A stretch of DNA of 64,000 bases from Kaistella haifensis DSM 19056 (lineage in GTDB: Bacteria; Bacteroidota; Bacteroidia; Flavobacteriales; Weeksellaceae): contig NZ_JASZ02000002.1 of NCBI RefSeq assembly GCF_000735695.2, forward strand, positions 1 to 64,000, given 5' to 3'. A program made the translations under genes and the position numbers. Positions within the stretch are counted from its first letter, which is position 1, and each line of letters begins with the position of its first letter. The notes beneath the pieces were generated by a model, which saw only the letters and a list, made by a program, of their open reading frames with translations, ran no database searches and was not told the DNA's origin. Positions 62,575 to 64,000 of the stretch are shown here, piece by piece.

Positions 62575-64000
62575 TTATTGTCTTTTCGCCCAATTTTCCA
62601 TTTTCCGATCCAAAACATCGAGCGGAAGACAACCTTGATTTAAAACTTCATCATGAAATTTGGCCAAACTAAACTTGGCACCCAATTCTTTTTGATATTT
62701 ATCCCGAAGTTCCCGAATTCGAAGCGCTCCGATTTTATAACCCAATGCTTGTCCCGGCAAAGCCATATATCGTTCAATTTCCGCTGTTGCAGCGGCTTCA
62801 TCATACGAAATATTACTCAAGAAATACTTAATTGCCTCTTCACGATTCATCGTTCCGGTGTGCAAACCGGTATCAACAACCAAACGAACCGCTCTCAACA
62901 TTTGGTCACTCAGATAACCCATTTTTTGATAAGGATCGGTGTACAAACCAAATTCGGGACCCAAAGTTTCACAATAATGCGCCCATCCTTCACCATACGC
63001 ACCGAACCAACCAAACCTCATAAATTTCGGCAGTGCAGTGTTTTCCTGTTGAAGCGAAACCTGATAATGATGGCCAGGAATTGCCTCGTGAAGGAAAAGC
63101 GATTCCATTCCGGAAGTCACATTAAACTTCGAAGGATCCGGCAAAGGAATATAGAAAATTCCCGGTTTTTTACCATCAGATGTTCCCGGAAAATATTCAG
63201 CACTTGCCGTTGCTTCTCGGAATTTTTCGGTTTGGCGAATCTCAAATTTGGTTTTTGGAGTAACGCCGAACATGGTTTTCAATTTCGGGGTAATTTTTGT
63301 CAAAATCCCATTGAAAGCATTGATTACTTCTTTTTCGGTTTTATACGGCATTGCTTTAGGATCGGCTTTTACGAAAGTGATAAACTCTTCCAATGTTCCA
63401 GAGAAACCAACTTGTTGCTTCACTTTTTCCATTTCCGCACGAAGCATTGCCACCTGTTCCAATCCAATTTTATTGATTTCTTCCGGAGTTTTGTCGGTAG
63501 TGGTGTGGCTTTTCACATAAAATGCATAAATCTCATTTCCTTTCGGCAACGCATTAATCCCATCACTTTTTCTTGCTTTTGGCAAATATTCTTTCGCTAA
63601 GAAATTGCCCATTTTTATATATGCAGGAATAATTTTTTGAAGAATGAGGTTTTTATAATCCGCAATTAATTTTTCTTTTTGTGCTTCAGAAAAGCTTTTT
63701 GGGAAGTTTTTTACGGGACCATAGAAAATATTTTTCTCCAAATCCGGACTTACGATTTCTTCCGCGGTCATCTGAGGAATCATCTTAACGACCAATTTTT
63801 GAGGCAAAACATAATTATTTTTAATTCCTTCACGGAAATTTTCAATCGCGGCATCCATCCATTTCGGGAATTTTTCAGCTCTGCTCAACCAATCCTGATA
63901 ATCTTTTTCGGTTTTGAAAGGCTGAAATCCACTACCACTTCCCAAAAGCGGAAATTGCAAAGGAAGCCCGTCGAATTGAGTAAAAGGAATATATTCCGGG
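62575..64000 (-). CDS. DUF885 peptidase-like protein, N-terminus beyond window
   Basis: The frame is open to the end of the window; the visible part is about 475 residues. The zinc motif LFLHEAIPGHHYQ (HExxxGH type) and the C-terminal ELGAKFSLAKFHDEVLNQGC and GEGWAHYCE give the DUF885 family of putative metallocarboxypeptidases/lipoproteins. Full-length members are about 600 aa with an N-terminal signal, which lies outside the window. The upstream visible sequence YIPFTQFDGLPLQFP is typical. Confidence 0.92.
   Translation of the reverse strand, partial: PEYIPFTQFDGLPLQFPLLGSGSGFQPFKTEKDYQDWLSRAEKFPKWMDAAIENFREGIKNNYVLPQKLVVKMIPQMTAEEIVSPDLEKNIFYGPVKNFPKSFSEAQKEKLIADYKNLILQKIIPAYIKMGNFLAKEYLPKARKSDGINALPKGNEIYAFYVKSHTTTDKTPEEINKIGLEQVAMLRAEMEKVKQQVGFSGTLEEFITFVKADPKAMPYKTEKEVINAFNGILTKITPKLKTMFGVTPKTKFEIRQTEKFREATASAEYFPGTSDGKKPGIFYIPLPDPSKFNVTSGMESLFLHEAIPGHHYQVSLQQENTALPKFMRFGWFGAYGEGWAHYCETLGPEFGLYTDPYQKMGYLSDQMLRAVRLVVDTGLHTGTMNREEAIKYFLSNISYDEAAATAEIERYMALPGQALGYKIGALRIRELRDKYQKELGAKFSLAKFHDEVLNQGCLPLDVLDRKMENWAKRQ

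Noticed and set aside
62653-63600. 315-codon plus-strand ORF opposite the DUF885 gene
   Set aside because: It is the antisense shadow of a clear protein-coding gene; its composition (Arg/Ser/Phe/Ile-rich, no motif) is that of reverse-complemented coding DNA.

Overview
The window is a chromosome segment of a flavobacterium. AT-rich DNA, promoters of the TTG/TAnnTTTG type without clear Shine-Dalgarno sites, GLPGLI and DUF4835 (PorD-like) proteins, SufBCD, an archaeal-type one-chain glycyl-tRNA synthetase, and the bamD-rpoZ-coaBC-porD-recN block all fit the Chryseobacterium/Kaistella group (Weeksellaceae). This placement is by gene content only; no database search was run.

Layout. 1-0.5 kb: end of an insertion sequence and a tRNA-Asn. 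0.5-7 kb: rseP, a small outer-membrane protein, a nitrilase-family amidase, then a minus-strand sulfur/persulfide cluster (TauE exporter, lipoprotein, metallo-beta-lactamase/rhodanese fusion, rhodanese, thioredoxin) with a well-placed inverted-repeat operator. 7-10.7 kb: a metal-type TonB receptor locus (small Cys protein, Met/His-rich lipoprotein, receptor). 10.8-17.2 kb: HerA-like ATPase, exonuclease, lysA behind a Lys-codon leader and terminator, and miaB. 17.2-29.9 kb: envelope and housekeeping genes (sigma-54 activator, lptE, rnpA, tcdA, bamD, rpoZ, coaBC, porD-like, recN). 30-36.6 kb: two unrelated fumarases flanking a likely acquired island with an orphan nuclease toxin/immunity pair. 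36.6-47 kb: prfA, methylmalonyl-CoA mutase, sufBCD with an A-type carrier, and an L,D-transpeptidase. 47.3-51 kb: a second metal locus with an HMA-fused TonB receptor. 51-64 kb: msrB, pyrD, trkH/trkA, glyQS, sufS, prxQ, nth, an orphan receiver and a DUF885 peptidase cut by the window edge.

The strongest candidate for an undescribed system is the lysA leader at 13644-13813. A 25-residue peptide with 8 lysines is followed by three mutually exclusive pairings (1:2, 2:3, 3:4) ending in a rho-independent terminator 19 nt before lysA. This is the architecture of classical ribosome-mediated attenuation, here predicted to sense lysine supply.

Other points of interest are a GC-rich intergenic repeat present three times between transcription units, a large nested inverted repeat between convergent genes, a caspase-like/nuclease toxin with a non-ATG start, and two paralogous-looking metal-uptake loci with almost leaderless promoters.
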